DNA from: Gammaproteobacteria bacterium
GTDB lineage: Bacteria; Pseudomonadota; Gammaproteobacteria; Pseudomonadales; Pseudohongiellaceae
Direction: 5' to 3'
Length of the DNA: 64,000 nucleotides
Assembly (NCBI GenBank): GCA_008081045.1
Contig: VMDC01000020.1
Coordinates: 62,001-126,000 of the forward strand
Part shown: positions 24,759-34,398 of the stretch, piece by piece
Numbering within the stretch: the stretch's first letter is position 1
How the letters are laid out: each line of letters opens with the position of its first letter
Position numbers and translations under genes: made by a program
The notes under the pieces: generated by a model
Database searches by the model: none
The model's input: only the letters and a program-made list of their open reading frames with translations
What the model was told of the DNA's origin: nothing

Positions 24759-27245
24759 TTATATGGGATCACCGGGAGGCATTTGCAGGGCTGGTGCCGT
24801 TTCTGAGCCCGGCGCACGCTGCTGCCACCGGCGAATCTCTGCGGCAGTCGCCTGTTCCTGGGCCGTGGTGTTTCTCCTGCTTTCCAACTCACTGGCAAGC
24901 GCGTTCAGCCGACTGGCCAGCACTGCTCTCACTTCTCCGGAGCTTTCTGTATTGCCGGCCTGAGCGATCATTTCATCGACTGTGACTCTCTGCACCACAT
25001 TGAGGATTTGTTGGCCATAGTCGTCTTCAGGCGTTTCGGCACCCCAGGTGCTTTCCAATAAACTGTCGACTACTTCTTCCAGATTCGGGTAATCACCCAT
25101 GCTGCCGTAGCTGACCAGCCGTTGCATGCGCGCCGGATGCAGCAGGGTTTGTACCGACAGGTTGGCAGACCCCTCAGCTGCCCCCAGGGCGTCGAACAGC
25201 AGTCCGCTTCTTCCGGGAAACGCTTCGCCCTGGTTATGGCGATAGGCGGCAGGGGGCAGGAGCTGCAGGATGTTCTGTGGCAGTTTCAGAAAATTGACCT
25301 CGAGCGTGGAGAGGACAGTTGCCAGAGCTTCTCTCTGCTCTTCGCCGTCAACAACAGTAAATGGCGTTTGTCCGTCTCCGCGGACGGCATTGCGGTAATC
25401 AGCACCGCCGATACTCTGGGCCGCTGAATTCAGCTGGAAACGATGATGCATATACAGTGGTAACAGCACATACTCGAGCTCGGAGTAGGGCTCACCCTCG
25501 CGAATCACCGCCGGGCTGAAATTAGCCAGACCGATGCGACGCACTTCGATTTCTGTCTTCAGCTGGTCTACCAGATTGTCGCCATTGTCCCAGACGCTGG
25601 CATATTGATGGCCGGCGCCGACAAAATTATTGTTGTTGTGGGCCATGAACAGCAGACCCCGGTCCAGACTTTCCTGCACAATTTTTGCCAGCTCCTCTTT
25701 CTCGTCAGCGCCCGGCGGAAACTGCTCATAGGAATACCGCACAGCCAGCTTGTCATACTCGCCTATCCGCTGCAGGTAGGCATTGGAAAAATCCAGCTGT
25801 TCGTCTTCCGTGATTTCCACCAGGGGTGCAGGATAGTCCATGACACTCTCCCGGCCGTATGAGCTGGCCAGATAGTTATGGGGATATCCAAGGGTGTGGC
25901 CCACTTCATGGGCAGACAGCTGTCTCACCCGGTCGAGGGCCATGTTGACTGAGGCGTCGGTGTTGCCGCCGGCCGAAGACAGGTAATCGAAACCGGGCTG
26001 CAAGCCCTGACCATGCAGATAGTCCTGTCTGAGCCGAAGGCTGCCCAGGTTGACGTTACCCTTGATGATTTCACCGGTTCGTGGGTCCTGTACTGAGCCG
26101 CCGTAGGAATAACCTCTGGTCCGCCGGTGGGTCCAATGGATCATGTTGTATCGGATATCCTGAGCGTCTGCGCCGGGCGGCAGCTCTCTGACTTGAAAAG
26201 CATCTATGAAACCGGCAGCGTCAAAAGCCTGATTCCACCAGCTCGCCCCTTCGATAAGGGCAGTTTTGATTGGCTCGGGCGTGCCGGAGTCGACGTAGTA
26301 GACAATCGGCTCCACGGGCTCCGATCGGGCGGCATTCGGATCCTTTTTCTCCAGCCGGTGCCGGGCTACCAGCCTGATCTGCAGGTCTTCGTCAATGCCT
26401 GTACTGTAATCTTGAATGGTAGGTCCATTAGTGCCGATGCGCGGGTCTGCCAGGCGAACCCTGAAATTGTCATCCGGCAGTTTCACCAAGGAGTGATGCT
26501 GCCTGAGGGTGATGGCGTTCCCGTTTGCGGCAACGCCGGAAACCAATCTTCCGGGATCACTGCTGGCGAACGTCAGTAGGGTCTCGATTTCGACGTTTTC
26601 GGGAAAGGCCTTGGTGTTGTCGAGGTAAAAGGCGCTGCGGCTGACATCCAGCGTGAAGCGTCCCTGTCCACGATTGGCAATCGTACCCGCAACGTTCCTG
26701 GCATCCCTTAAGAAGAAATCAGAGGCGTCCACCAGGACGCGTCCCTCTGTCTCCGCGACGATGTCGAACCCCCAGAGTACTGAAGGGGCAAATGAATCTT
26801 CGACTGCCTGCCGCTCCAGTTCATTGGTACTGGACGCGCGGTAGCGGTAGTTGGGCTGCATCAGCAAGAGGCGAGGTCCTATGCGTTTGGGCGACAGGAC
26901 ATAGGTGCCACTCAATTGACCGCGGTCAATACCGACGGGATTGGAGCCCAGACCCGACGCCATGGAAACCTGATAGAGGAATTCAGCGTCGAGCGAGCCG
27001 ATCTCCCAGTACATCTGACCCGTTGAGTCGTTCCAGTATAAAGTGAAATATCCGGACAACTGTTCGGCGCCGGCCACGGTGTCCTCGATTGATGGCAGAC
27101 TCTGTGCCCGGGACACGGCAGGCCCGAGCAGCAGTGTCAGTATGCCTGCGGCAACAACAAGGCGCCTTAAAGCGGGGCTTGTTCTCTGCTGCGCAGCTGT
27201 GTTGCCTGATGACCTGGACAGTCGGGAAAAAACAGATGTTGCCAT
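24759..27245 (-). CDS. Exported zinc-dependent metalloprotease (DUF5117/DUF4953 type)
   Basis: A protein of 828 aa from the ATG at 27245 (AGGA eight bases upstream); an in-frame TTG at 27281 is an alternative. After a signal segment (RLVVAAGILTLLLGPAVSRAQ) comes a long beta-rich N-half. The metzincin-like zinc site is LSAHEVGHTLGYPHN and the Met-turn region is SVMDYPAP. The C-half is helical with several short conserved tryptophan and tyrosine motifs. Family members are large outer-membrane-associated or secreted peptidases of marine and soil Proteobacteria and Bacteroidetes. Substrate is not known. It is convergent with the lipoprotein gene. Confidence 0.85.
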   Translation of the reverse strand: MATSVFSRLSRSSGNTAAQQRTSPALRRLVVAAGILTLLLGPAVSRAQSLPSIEDTVAGAEQLSGYFTLYWNDSTGQMYWEIGSLDAEFLYQVSMASGLGSNPVGIDRGQLSGTYVLSPKRIGPRLLLMQPNYRYRASSTNELERQAVEDSFAPSVLWGFDIVAETEGRVLVDASDFFLRDARNVAGTIANRGQGRFTLDVSRSAFYLDNTKAFPENVEIETLLTFASSDPGRLVSGVAANGNAITLRQHHSLVKLPDDNFRVRLADPRIGTNGPTIQDYSTGIDEDLQIRLVARHRLEKKDPNAARSEPVEPIVYYVDSGTPEPIKTALIEGASWWNQAFDAAGFIDAFQVRELPPGADAQDIRYNMIHWTHRRTRGYSYGGSVQDPRTGEIIKGNVNLGSLRLRQDYLHGQGLQPGFDYLSSAGGNTDASVNMALDRVRQLSAHEVGHTLGYPHNYLASSYGRESVMDYPAPLVEITEDEQLDFSNAYLQRIGEYDKLAVRYSYEQFPPGADEKEELAKIVQESLDRGLLFMAHNNNNFVGAGHQYASVWDNGDNLVDQLKTEIEVRRIGLANFSPAVIREGEPYSELEYVLLPLYMHHRFQLNSAAQSIGGADYRNAVRGDGQTPFTVVDGEEQREALATVLSTLEVNFLKLPQNILQLLPPAAYRHNQGEAFPGRSGLLFDALGAAEGSANLSVQTLLHPARMQRLVSYGSMGDYPNLEEVVDSLLESTWGAETPEDDYGQQILNVVQRVTVDEMIAQAGNTESSGEVRAVLASRLNALASELESRRNTTAQEQATAAEIRRWQQRAPGSETAPALQMPPGDPI

Positions 27246-27432
27246 GATGATGATCCTGGCCCGCGTTCGGGCTCGACTCAAATTTGAAAGAGATTAGGTG
27301 GTTAAGCCGGGACACAAGGCCGGAGATTATAAGCCGTATTGGTGCAATTTGATGCAGGGACCGGCGCATTCTGTTTCGCCCTGATGTGCGCCTTCGCCAG
27401 ATCGCTGTCGCCGGGAGCACATCCGGTATCTG

Positions 27433-28200
27433 TCAGACCTGATTCGGCCCGACTCCGGCTTGGTCGCCAACCCAATCCCGGTCTGTCACGTTCCAGTCGC
27501 GGGCGAGGTAAATAAACGGGGTGTCCAGTGCCGCGATGAGCAGTTTGAACAAATATTTAGAGAGCGCCAGCTGCATGGCTGTGGTCAGGTCGACGACGCC
27601 CCACCACACCACGAGACCATAGATCAGGGTATCCAGAGCCTGCGAACACATGGTGGATACGTTGTTTCGCAGCCACAGATGCCTGCCCTGAGTTTTTTGC
27701 TTGATTGCGTGGAAAATCCAGACGTCAAAGCGCTGACTGACCAGATAGGCCAGCAGTGAGCCGAGGACGAAGCGCGGCGTAAAATCAAACAGGGTCGCCG
27801 TCGCCTCGTGCATGCGCTGAGCGAGTTCGGCAGTTGCTGGCGCTGAGGCGGGCAGATAGAACAGGCTCATGCTGATCATTACGATGATAATGACACTGAC
27901 CGTAAATCCGATCATGACTGCCCGTGTTGCCTCTGCCTTGCCGTAGCGTTCACTGAGCAAATCGGTCGCAAAATAGATGCTGGAGTAGAGAATGACACCC
28001 ATGCTGGTTTGCAGACCGAAAATCTCAGTGAGTTTGGGACCCTGCAGATTTGCCAGCAGCAGGCTGATGACGATGCTGGCATAAAGTCCCTGCCTGCCGA
28101 ACAGACGGAACAGCAAAATCGCGAATCCCAGATCCGCAGCAATGGTTGCAAACCACAGCAGCTCCTGATTCCGGGCGAAAAGTTCAGTGATGAAAGTCAT
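27433..28200 (-). CDS. yhhQ: Queuosine-precursor transporter, VUT/YhhQ family
   Basis: A protein of 255 aa with about six membrane helices. Diagnostic segments are LQGPKLTEIFGLQTSMGVILYSS-like N-half, LLSERYGKAEATRAV and the C-half RNNVSTMCSQALDTLIYG. The family imports the queuosine precursors preQ0 or preQ1 in E. coli. I looked for a preQ1-type riboswitch in the upstream region and found none. The C-terminal tail of about 25 residues is slightly longer than usual. It stands as a single leftward gene. Confidence 0.85.
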   Translation of the reverse strand: MTFITELFARNQELLWFATIAADLGFAILLFRLFGRQGLYASIVISLLLANLQGPKLTEIFGLQTSMGVILYSSIYFATDLLSERYGKAEATRAVMIGFTVSVIIIVMISMSLFYLPASAPATAELAQRMHEATATLFDFTPRFVLGSLLAYLVSQRFDVWIFHAIKQKTQGRHLWLRNNVSTMCSQALDTLIYGLVVWWGVVDLTTAMQLALSKYLFKLLIAALDTPFIYLARDWNVTDRDWVGDQAGVGPNQV

Positions 28201-28591
28201 GTTCGTCAGACGACCTTTTTACCTGTCCTGTACACTGCTTGAAGCCGGTTCCGGCGCTGAACACAGAGCATTGCCGGGGTGGCTTCACGCATTCCCTCTG
28301 CAGCTTGTCGTGTCAAAGCTGTTATCTTCTTAGCCGATTCTATGCCCTGCAGCGTCGCTTTAACACTCGGCAGTGACCCGCGGCGTGACGGCTGCCCGTC
28401 ACAGGTGCGACTGATTCTTCGCTGCGGCTTGCAGAGGGCAGGGCCGGTGGTGTCCCGGGCTTCTCAAAGGGTCAGGATCCGCCCAGGGCAGTGTCGTGCC
28501 TCGCAAGCTCAGGGTCAGGAAATGATTTTTTGCGCTGGCGAGCTGTGTTATACCCCTTGGCAGATTGTTCAGAGTTTTACCGGAGTCAAAA
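28201..28591. other. Intergenic region of 391 bp, divergent; one hairpin only
   Basis: The region separates the divergent yhhQ and M20 peptidase genes. It holds a 7-bp hairpin, GTGACGG (28385-28391) with CCGTCAC (28396-28402), without a U-tract. The M20 ribosome site GGAG lies just before 28592. No convincing small gene, riboswitch or repeat was found. Confidence 0.5.
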
Positions 28592-29899
28592 ATGCCCAGG
28601 TCTCTTGCTGCCATTTTTGCGGCCGCCTTGCTGGTCGCGTGTCCCTATCAGTCCGTCGCCCAGCTCAGCGAGATCGAGCAGGCCATGGTCGCCTTCATAG
28701 ATGCCACCAATGCAGGAGCAGAGGCTGAACTGATCGAAAGCGTCAATATTAACAGCGGCAGCATGAATTTTGCCGGTGTAAAAGCTGTCGCGGAGCACAT
28801 GATGCCTCTGTTCGAAGCCATCGGGTTTGATGTCCGCTGGGAGGACGGATCGGCTTTTGGCCGGGCGGGCCATCTGGTAGCCGAATTGCGCGGCGGCGGA
28901 GAGGGGCCGAAGATTCTCCTGATTGGTCACCTCGATACCGTGTTTGAGCCGAGCAGCCCGTTTCAGGAATTTCGTCGTCTGGAAAATGACCGGGCAAGCG
29001 GGCCCGGTATTACGGATATGAAAGGAGGCAACTTCATCATGCTGCAGGCGCTGCGCGCGCTGAATGACGTAGGGCTGTTGGCTGAGATGGACATTACGGT
29101 TGTACTGACCGGTGATGAGGAACTCAGCGGTGACCCTCTGGCGCTCAGCAAAAAGGCCATCACCGATGCGGCTGAATATGCAGACATTGCCATCGGCTTT
29201 GAAGATGGAGATGGCAATGACGCAACGGCAAACATTTCCCGACGCGGCGCCTCAGGATGGCTGCTTGAAGTCACCGGTACGCCTGCCCATTCTTCTCAGG
29301 TATTCAGAGAAGATATTGGTCCGGGAGCAATCTATGAGACTGCCAGGATCCTGCTGCTGTTTCTTGAAAACCTTCAGCAGGAAGAAAACCTGACGTTTAA
29401 CCCCGGCCATATTATCGGGGGTACTGACATCACACATGATCTGGAAAACAGTCAGGGTACCGCCTTCGGTAAAGACAACGTCGTGGCGGAGACAGCACTG
29501 GTCACCGGTGATCTCCGCGCGATGTCCCTTGAGCAACTCGAAAGGGCGCGTACCACGATGCGGGAAATCGTCGCGGCGAACTTTCCCCACACCAGCGCAA
29601 CTATCACTTTTGATGACGGCTATCCTCCGCTGGCTCCGACCGAGGGAAATCGCAGGCTGTTGCGGCTGTATAGCCAGGCCAGCGTTGATCTGGGTTTCGG
29701 TCCGGTCGCGCCGGTAAATCCCCGGCTGGCAGGAGCGGCTGATGTCTCTTTCACTTCCGGTCTGGTAGACATGGCGATTGACGGACTGGGGCTCAGCGGC
29801 AGCGGCGGCCACACGGTCGATGAAACTGCGCGGATGTCTGCGTTTTCCAGTCAGAGCAAGCGGGCAGCGCTGCTGCTGCATCGCCTGTACGCGCAGTAG
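28592..29899 (+). CDS. Exported M20-family metallopeptidase (glutamate carboxypeptidase-like)
   Basis: A protein of 435 aa; the ATG at 28592 has GGAG seven bases upstream and opens a Sec signal (LAAIFAAALLVACPYQSVAQ). The co-catalytic zinc centre is visible: GHLDTVFE near residue 110, TDMKGGN near 145, and GDEELSGD near 180 with the catalytic glutamate. The dimerisation domain and the final His in SGSGGHTVDETARM complete the fold. It resembles carboxypeptidase G2 and related exported dipeptidases that remove terminal Glu or Gly. The LLVAC could also act as a lipobox, so lipidation is possible. Confidence 0.85.
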   Translation: MPRSLAAIFAAALLVACPYQSVAQLSEIEQAMVAFIDATNAGAEAELIESVNINSGSMNFAGVKAVAEHMMPLFEAIGFDVRWEDGSAFGRAGHLVAELRGGGEGPKILLIGHLDTVFEPSSPFQEFRRLENDRASGPGITDMKGGNFIMLQALRALNDVGLLAEMDITVVLTGDEELSGDPLALSKKAITDAAEYADIAIGFEDGDGNDATANISRRGASGWLLEVTGTPAHSSQVFREDIGPGAIYETARILLLFLENLQQEENLTFNPGHIIGGTDITHDLENSQGTAFGKDNVVAETALVTGDLRAMSLEQLERARTTMREIVAANFPHTSATITFDDGYPPLAPTEGNRRLLRLYSQASVDLGFGPVAPVNPRLAGAADVSFTSGLVDMAIDGLGLSGSGGHTVDETARMSAFSSQSKRAALLLHRLYAQ

Positions 29900-29970
29900 C
29901 TCCGTCTACGGTAATCCGGTGATCGCCTGCCGGTCAGATCCAGACGCCGCGCTCGCTCGTTATACCGCCT

Positions 29971-30411
29971 ATGGAACTGATACAGATACTTCAGGGCGTC
30001 GCGACGGTTCTGGTCGCCTTGCTGGCCGGCTCGATGCTGTTCTTCTCTTTCGTGATGGCGCCGCTCATTTTCATCAAGCTGGACATCGATGTAGCCGGGA
30101 AATTTGTACGCGCGGTGTTCCCCTGGTACTACCTGTTGATTCTGATTCTGGCCGGGCTGGGCGCGCTGACTCTGGTGGCTTTCGCGCCTCTGAATGCCGG
30201 CCTGATGGCGCTGATTGCCGCCTCGACCGCATACTGTCGTCAATACCTGATGCCGCGGATTAATGAGTACCGGGATCGCTCGCGAGCCGGAGAGGCGGGG
30301 ACCACAGAAGTTTTTGACAAGCTGCACCGTCGCTCAGAAGTGCTCAACGGGCTGCAGCTGCTGGCAGTGATGGCCGTGCTGCTGCATCTGGCCTTCGTCC
30401 AGCTCTCCTGA
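29971..30411 (+). CDS. DUF4149 (TMEM205-like) membrane protein
   Basis: A protein of 146 aa with four hydrophobic segments, at about 8-32, 48-66, 68-85 and 122-144. Residues such as FFSFVMAPLIF and the loop CRQYLMPRINEYRD, followed by FDKLHRRSEVLNGLQLL, match the DUF4149 pattern. Function is unknown; relatives are small integral membrane proteins. It lies 71 bp after the M20 gene, same strand, and lacks a clear ribosome site. Confidence 0.7.
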   Translation: MELIQILQGVATVLVALLAGSMLFFSFVMAPLIFIKLDIDVAGKFVRAVFPWYYLLILILAGLGALTLVAFAPLNAGLMALIAASTAYCRQYLMPRINEYRDRSRAGEAGTTEVFDKLHRRSEVLNGLQLLAVMAVLLHLAFVQLS

Positions 30412-30591
30412 ACTCGGCGTGATTATTCTGTGTAAGGGCGCGCTGGATGAACGCGGAGCAGTCGCGCAATTTCCATTGGGACGGAGCTGCTGCCGCCGAT
30501 CAGGCAACAGCCATCCGCGATTGGGTGGGGACAGGGATTTCCGTCAGGAAGCGGGCGGACTGCTTATTGCCTCCGCCGGCTTCCTCACACG

Positions 30592-31935
30592 CTACACCCC
30601 TTTGGGATCCATGATGGCCTGATAGAACAGACGCCGTGAGGTACTGCGGACATCAGGCAGTCCCTGCCCCGCCTGCTGGATCATTCCGACAAAGACTACC
30701 TCTTCAACAGGGTCAATCCAGAACCAGGTTCCGGCCGCACCGCCCCAGTAATATTCCCCACTTGAATAGCTTTCTGCCTCTACCGGATCTTCTATGACGG
30801 CAAAGTCGAGACCGAAGACCGTCCCATTGCCGGCTCCGGACATCGGGCCGGTCATCCCGGCAGGAGTCTGGTCTCGGTGCATCAGTTCCACCGTCAGCGG
30901 GGCGAGGATGCGCACGCCATCAAGTTCGCCGCCATTCAGCAGCATTTGGCTGAAGCGCATGTAGTCGTTGGCCGTGGACACCAGGCCGCCCCCGCCGGAT
31001 TCAAAGGCCATATCTACGGTGAAGTCTGCGCCGTCAAACATTTCACTGGGGATTAACTGACCCTCCGGACCGTACACGTACATCTGGGCGAAGCGGTTGA
31101 TCTTCTCTTCAGGCACATGAAAATCCGTGTCAGTCATTTCCAGCGGCTGAAAGATTCTCTCGTCGAGAAATTCGCCAAAGCGCATTCCGGACAGCACTTC
31201 CACCAGATAGCCCTGTACATCAACAGAGACGCTGTATTCCCAGCGGCTACCTGGCTGGTGCTTCAGAGGAATCTGTCCGAGAGCTGCGACAAATTCGGCA
31301 TTGGTCATGTTCGCATCGAGAAGCCCGGCCTGGACGTAAGCGCTGTCTACCGCCGACTGCGCAAAAATGCCATAGGTCAGACCTCCGGTATGGCTCATCA
31401 GCTCCCGGATAGTCATCGGGTGATCAGCGGGTTCCGTAATCATGTTGCCATCATCATCGGTGCCTGCGTAAACCTGAAGATCTTTCATCTCTGGCAGGTA
31501 TTTCTCGACCGGGTCTGACAGTTTGAATTTCCCTTCTTCGTAAAGAATCATCAGAGCCACGCCGGTCACTGGCTTGGTCATGGAGTAAATTCGAAACAGC
31601 GTGTCAGGCGTCATGGGAGCCTGCGCTTCAATGTCCCGGTAGCCAACCGATTCGAAGTGCACCAGCTTGTTGTCTCTTGATGCGATGGTGACAGCACCGG
31701 AAAGCTTGCCCTCGTCGACAAAAGCCTGCATGGCCTGGGTCACGCGATCGAGGCGCTCAGAGTCCATGCCGGCTTCTTCGGGAGATACCCTTGCCAGAGC
31801 CTGCGCGGCAGGCGCTTCAGTCACTGTGGTGGTTTGCTCAACTGGCGCCGGCGCACAGGCAGCAAGCAGGCCAAGGATAATGAGAACGACAGGCGCTCTG
31901 AATGTGGCAAGCGTAGATGACAATGAGAATTTCAT
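30592..31935 (-). CDS. Class C beta-lactamase-related serine hydrolase, lipoprotein
   Basis: A protein of 447 aa with GAGGAG eight bases before the ATG. A lipobox, ILGLLAACAP, places the lipidated cysteine near residue 27. The active-site Ser-x-x-Lys is in YSMTKPVTG, the second motif is Tyr-Ser in WEYSVSVD, and the third motif region is GGAAGTWFW where penicillin-binding relatives have HxG or KTG. This family (EstB, DAP-like) covers esterases and D-aminopeptidases more often than true beta-lactamases. Antibiotic resistance should not be inferred. Confidence 0.85.
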   Translation of the reverse strand: MKFSLSSTLATFRAPVVLIILGLLAACAPAPVEQTTTVTEAPAAQALARVSPEEAGMDSERLDRVTQAMQAFVDEGKLSGAVTIASRDNKLVHFESVGYRDIEAQAPMTPDTLFRIYSMTKPVTGVALMILYEEGKFKLSDPVEKYLPEMKDLQVYAGTDDDGNMITEPADHPMTIRELMSHTGGLTYGIFAQSAVDSAYVQAGLLDANMTNAEFVAALGQIPLKHQPGSRWEYSVSVDVQGYLVEVLSGMRFGEFLDERIFQPLEMTDTDFHVPEEKINRFAQMYVYGPEGQLIPSEMFDGADFTVDMAFESGGGGLVSTANDYMRFSQMLLNGGELDGVRILAPLTVELMHRDQTPAGMTGPMSGAGNGTVFGLDFAVIEDPVEAESYSSGEYYWGGAAGTWFWIDPVEEVVFVGMIQQAGQGLPDVRSTSRRLFYQAIMDPKGV

Positions 31936-32101
31936 AGCGATTACTCCTCTTATTCCGATGGCTAAGGCTATGGCTTCAGCCCGTGATTGTCCAGTTCGCC
32001 GGCGGCGAATGAAACTTTATGTGTCAGGTGACGCGGGGAAAGAGGCATATTGATAGAATCCGCGCCTGACAAATTTCACGCATTCACTGAGGACGGGATT
32101 C

Positions 32102-34360
32102 TTGCAACACTGGGCATTGACAGACTCTGGCCTGCTCCGGCGGTTTCTCTGGTTTACTTTGCTGAGCAGCGTAACTTCATCGCTGGTGGCCCAAGAGTTG
32201 ACACAGGAAACCCTTCTGGAGAATCGGGTCGAAGCCAAAAGTTTTCGCGCAATACGAGTAGAGAATGCGCCGGTCATGGACGGCGTCCTTGATGACCCGG
32301 TCTGGCAACAGGCGCAGGTTGTTACGGACTTTCATCAGAGTCGTCCCGGGGATCATGCGGCGCCGTCAGAGCCGACTGAACTGTATGTTGTCTATACCAG
32401 TGACGCGCTTTACATCGGAGCGCGCATGTATGACCAAACGCCGGAGCTGATTGCTGCGCCGACAATCCGTCATGGCCTGGGATTACCTTTTGACGACCGA
32501 TTGGTAGTGATACTTGACCCGTTCAATCAAGGAAGGGCGGGCTATCGTTTTGAAACTAATTTAAACGGTGTTCGTCATGATGCGCTGTATACCACGCCCA
32601 CTCAATTCAGTCTGAACTGGAATACTATCTGGGAAACGGCGACGAAAGCGGAAACCAATGCCTGGGTGGCAGAAATAGAAATCCCCTTCAAGTCGCTGCC
32701 ATTTGATCCCAGTCTCGATACCTGGGGTTTTAATTTCGGCAGGGGTATCCGTCGAAAAAATGAAGAGATGGCCTGGGTGTCTCTCGACCGTCAGTATAAC
32801 CCGACGATCATGGGTGAAATGACCGGGATGTCGGGAATGGATCAGGGAGTCGGACTGGACATTGTGCCCAGCTTCGCGGCGGTCCAGCAGCGCCGATTCA
32901 ATCCCGCCGGCAGTCTCGATCAGTACAACCCCTCGCTGGATGCGTTCTACCGACTCACGCCGTCTCTGAATGCGGCGCTCACTTTTAACACCGATTTTTC
33001 TGCGGTAGAGGTGGACAATCGGCAAGTCAATCTCACCCGATTCAACCTGTTTTTTCCGGAGCGTCGTGATTTCTTCAACAACGATTCTGAGCTGTTTCAG
33101 TTCGGCAACATCACCGGGCTGGCCCGTGGCAACAATGCAGCGGGAGGCGCGTCACAACAAAATGCGAGGCCATATTTCTCACGCAAACTCGGCCTTGCCG
33201 GGGACGGTTCTCCGGTTGACATCGAATATGGCGGACGCATCAGCGGTAGGGTCGGGCGCTTCAATATTGGCACGCTGGCGATCCGGCAAGCAGACACGGA
33301 TACCGTTGCAGCAACGGATTTGCTGATCTCCCGGGTGTCGGCGAATGTGCTGGAGGATTCTCAGGTCGGGTTTATCTTTACTGACGGAGACCCGACCTCC
33401 AATCAGGAAAACCGGGTCGTTGGCGCGGATTTTCAATACATCAATAACCGGCTGCCGAATGGCCGTCGCCTCTTCAGTTCAGTCTTTTTTCAACAATCTG
33501 ATACACCCGGACTGGCCGGGGATGACGCCTCTTATGGATTTGGCATTGGCTATCCCGCGAGTGTGGGGGTGCGCGGGCGTATCGGCTACAAGGCGGTAGA
33601 GGAAAACTTCAATCCGGCCATGGGTTTTGTGAACAACGCCGGTATCGGCGACTTTACCGCGGATCTTGGCTATACCCACTTTTTCAGCGCCGGGATTTTT
33701 CAGACCGCTTTTGCCGGCGTCGATCTGCAGCGCATCGATTTATTAGACGGAGGTCTCCAGACAGAGGTCGTGAACTACCGCCTGCTGGAACTTGAAACCA
33801 CGCAGCGTGACCGCTTTCAGCTGGCATACATTACTAACGAGGAGGTCGTTCTCGACCGGTTTCCGATCTACCGACGCCCCGGCGAAGAGGTCTATATTGA
33901 AGCAGGCGTTTATCAGTTCAATGAACAGAGCGTCAATTTCCAGACTGCCGGTCAACGTCGGTTGTCCGGCTCCCTTACCTACCGGAGCGGTGACTTTTTT
34001 AACGGGGAAAGGCTCAATCTCAGCGGACGCGTGACGTGGAATCAATCACGGTATTTCAACTTATCGGCGAGTTATGACTGGAATGACATTCAGTTGCCGC
34101 AGGGTAGTTTCACCACTCGTCTCAGCAGCATCAATTCTCAGGTGGCCTTTTCACCAACGCTGTACTGGATCACTCTGGCGCAATACGACAACATCAGCGA
34201 AGAGATAGGAATCAACACGCGGTTGCAGTGGATTCCCAGAGCAGGCCAGGAAGGCTTTATTGTGCTCAACTACGGGCTGGAAGACAGGGACCGCAACAAC
34301 AGTTTCAAGACCGCATCATCTGATTTGAGTCTGAAGTTTCGCTACACGTTCAGGTTTTAG
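32102..34360 (+). CDS. DUF5916 protein with N-terminal CBM9-like domain, outer-membrane type
   Basis: A protein of 752 aa from a TTG at 32102 with GAGG nine bases upstream and a signal peptide (FLWFTLLSSVTSSLVAQ). Residues from about 45 to 230 resemble a family 9 carbohydrate-binding fold (APVMDGVLDDPVWQQA, YTSDALYIGARMYDQ). The remainder is DUF5916, with LFFPERRDFFNND and long amphipathic strands ending in LKFRYTFRF, a terminal Phe typical of barrels. Such proteins are predicted outer-membrane barrels of unknown function, sometimes found with peptidases. It is divergent from the serine hydrolase. Confidence 0.8.
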   Translation: MQHWALTDSGLLRRFLWFTLLSSVTSSLVAQELTQETLLENRVEAKSFRAIRVENAPVMDGVLDDPVWQQAQVVTDFHQSRPGDHAAPSEPTELYVVYTSDALYIGARMYDQTPELIAAPTIRHGLGLPFDDRLVVILDPFNQGRAGYRFETNLNGVRHDALYTTPTQFSLNWNTIWETATKAETNAWVAEIEIPFKSLPFDPSLDTWGFNFGRGIRRKNEEMAWVSLDRQYNPTIMGEMTGMSGMDQGVGLDIVPSFAAVQQRRFNPAGSLDQYNPSLDAFYRLTPSLNAALTFNTDFSAVEVDNRQVNLTRFNLFFPERRDFFNNDSELFQFGNITGLARGNNAAGGASQQNARPYFSRKLGLAGDGSPVDIEYGGRISGRVGRFNIGTLAIRQADTDTVAATDLLISRVSANVLEDSQVGFIFTDGDPTSNQENRVVGADFQYINNRLPNGRRLFSSVFFQQSDTPGLAGDDASYGFGIGYPASVGVRGRIGYKAVEENFNPAMGFVNNAGIGDFTADLGYTHFFSAGIFQTAFAGVDLQRIDLLDGGLQTEVVNYRLLELETTQRDRFQLAYITNEEVVLDRFPIYRRPGEEVYIEAGVYQFNEQSVNFQTAGQRRLSGSLTYRSGDFFNGERLNLSGRVTWNQSRYFNLSASYDWNDIQLPQGSFTTRLSSINSQVAFSPTLYWITLAQYDNISEEIGINTRLQWIPRAGQEGFIVLNYGLEDRDRNNSFKTASSDLSLKFRYTFRF

Positions 34361-34398
34361 CGCATCCCTGAAGTGAGCCGATTGCGGGCCGCGCTTAT

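Noticed and set aside
28201-28400. preQ1 riboswitch before yhhQ
   Set aside because: No preQ1-I or preQ1-II pattern could be found in the leader on the minus strand.
30592-31935. Beta-lactamase resistance gene
   Set aside because: It matches the broad esterase/peptidase-type class C relatives, lacks the KTG box, and is a lipoprotein with no resistance context.
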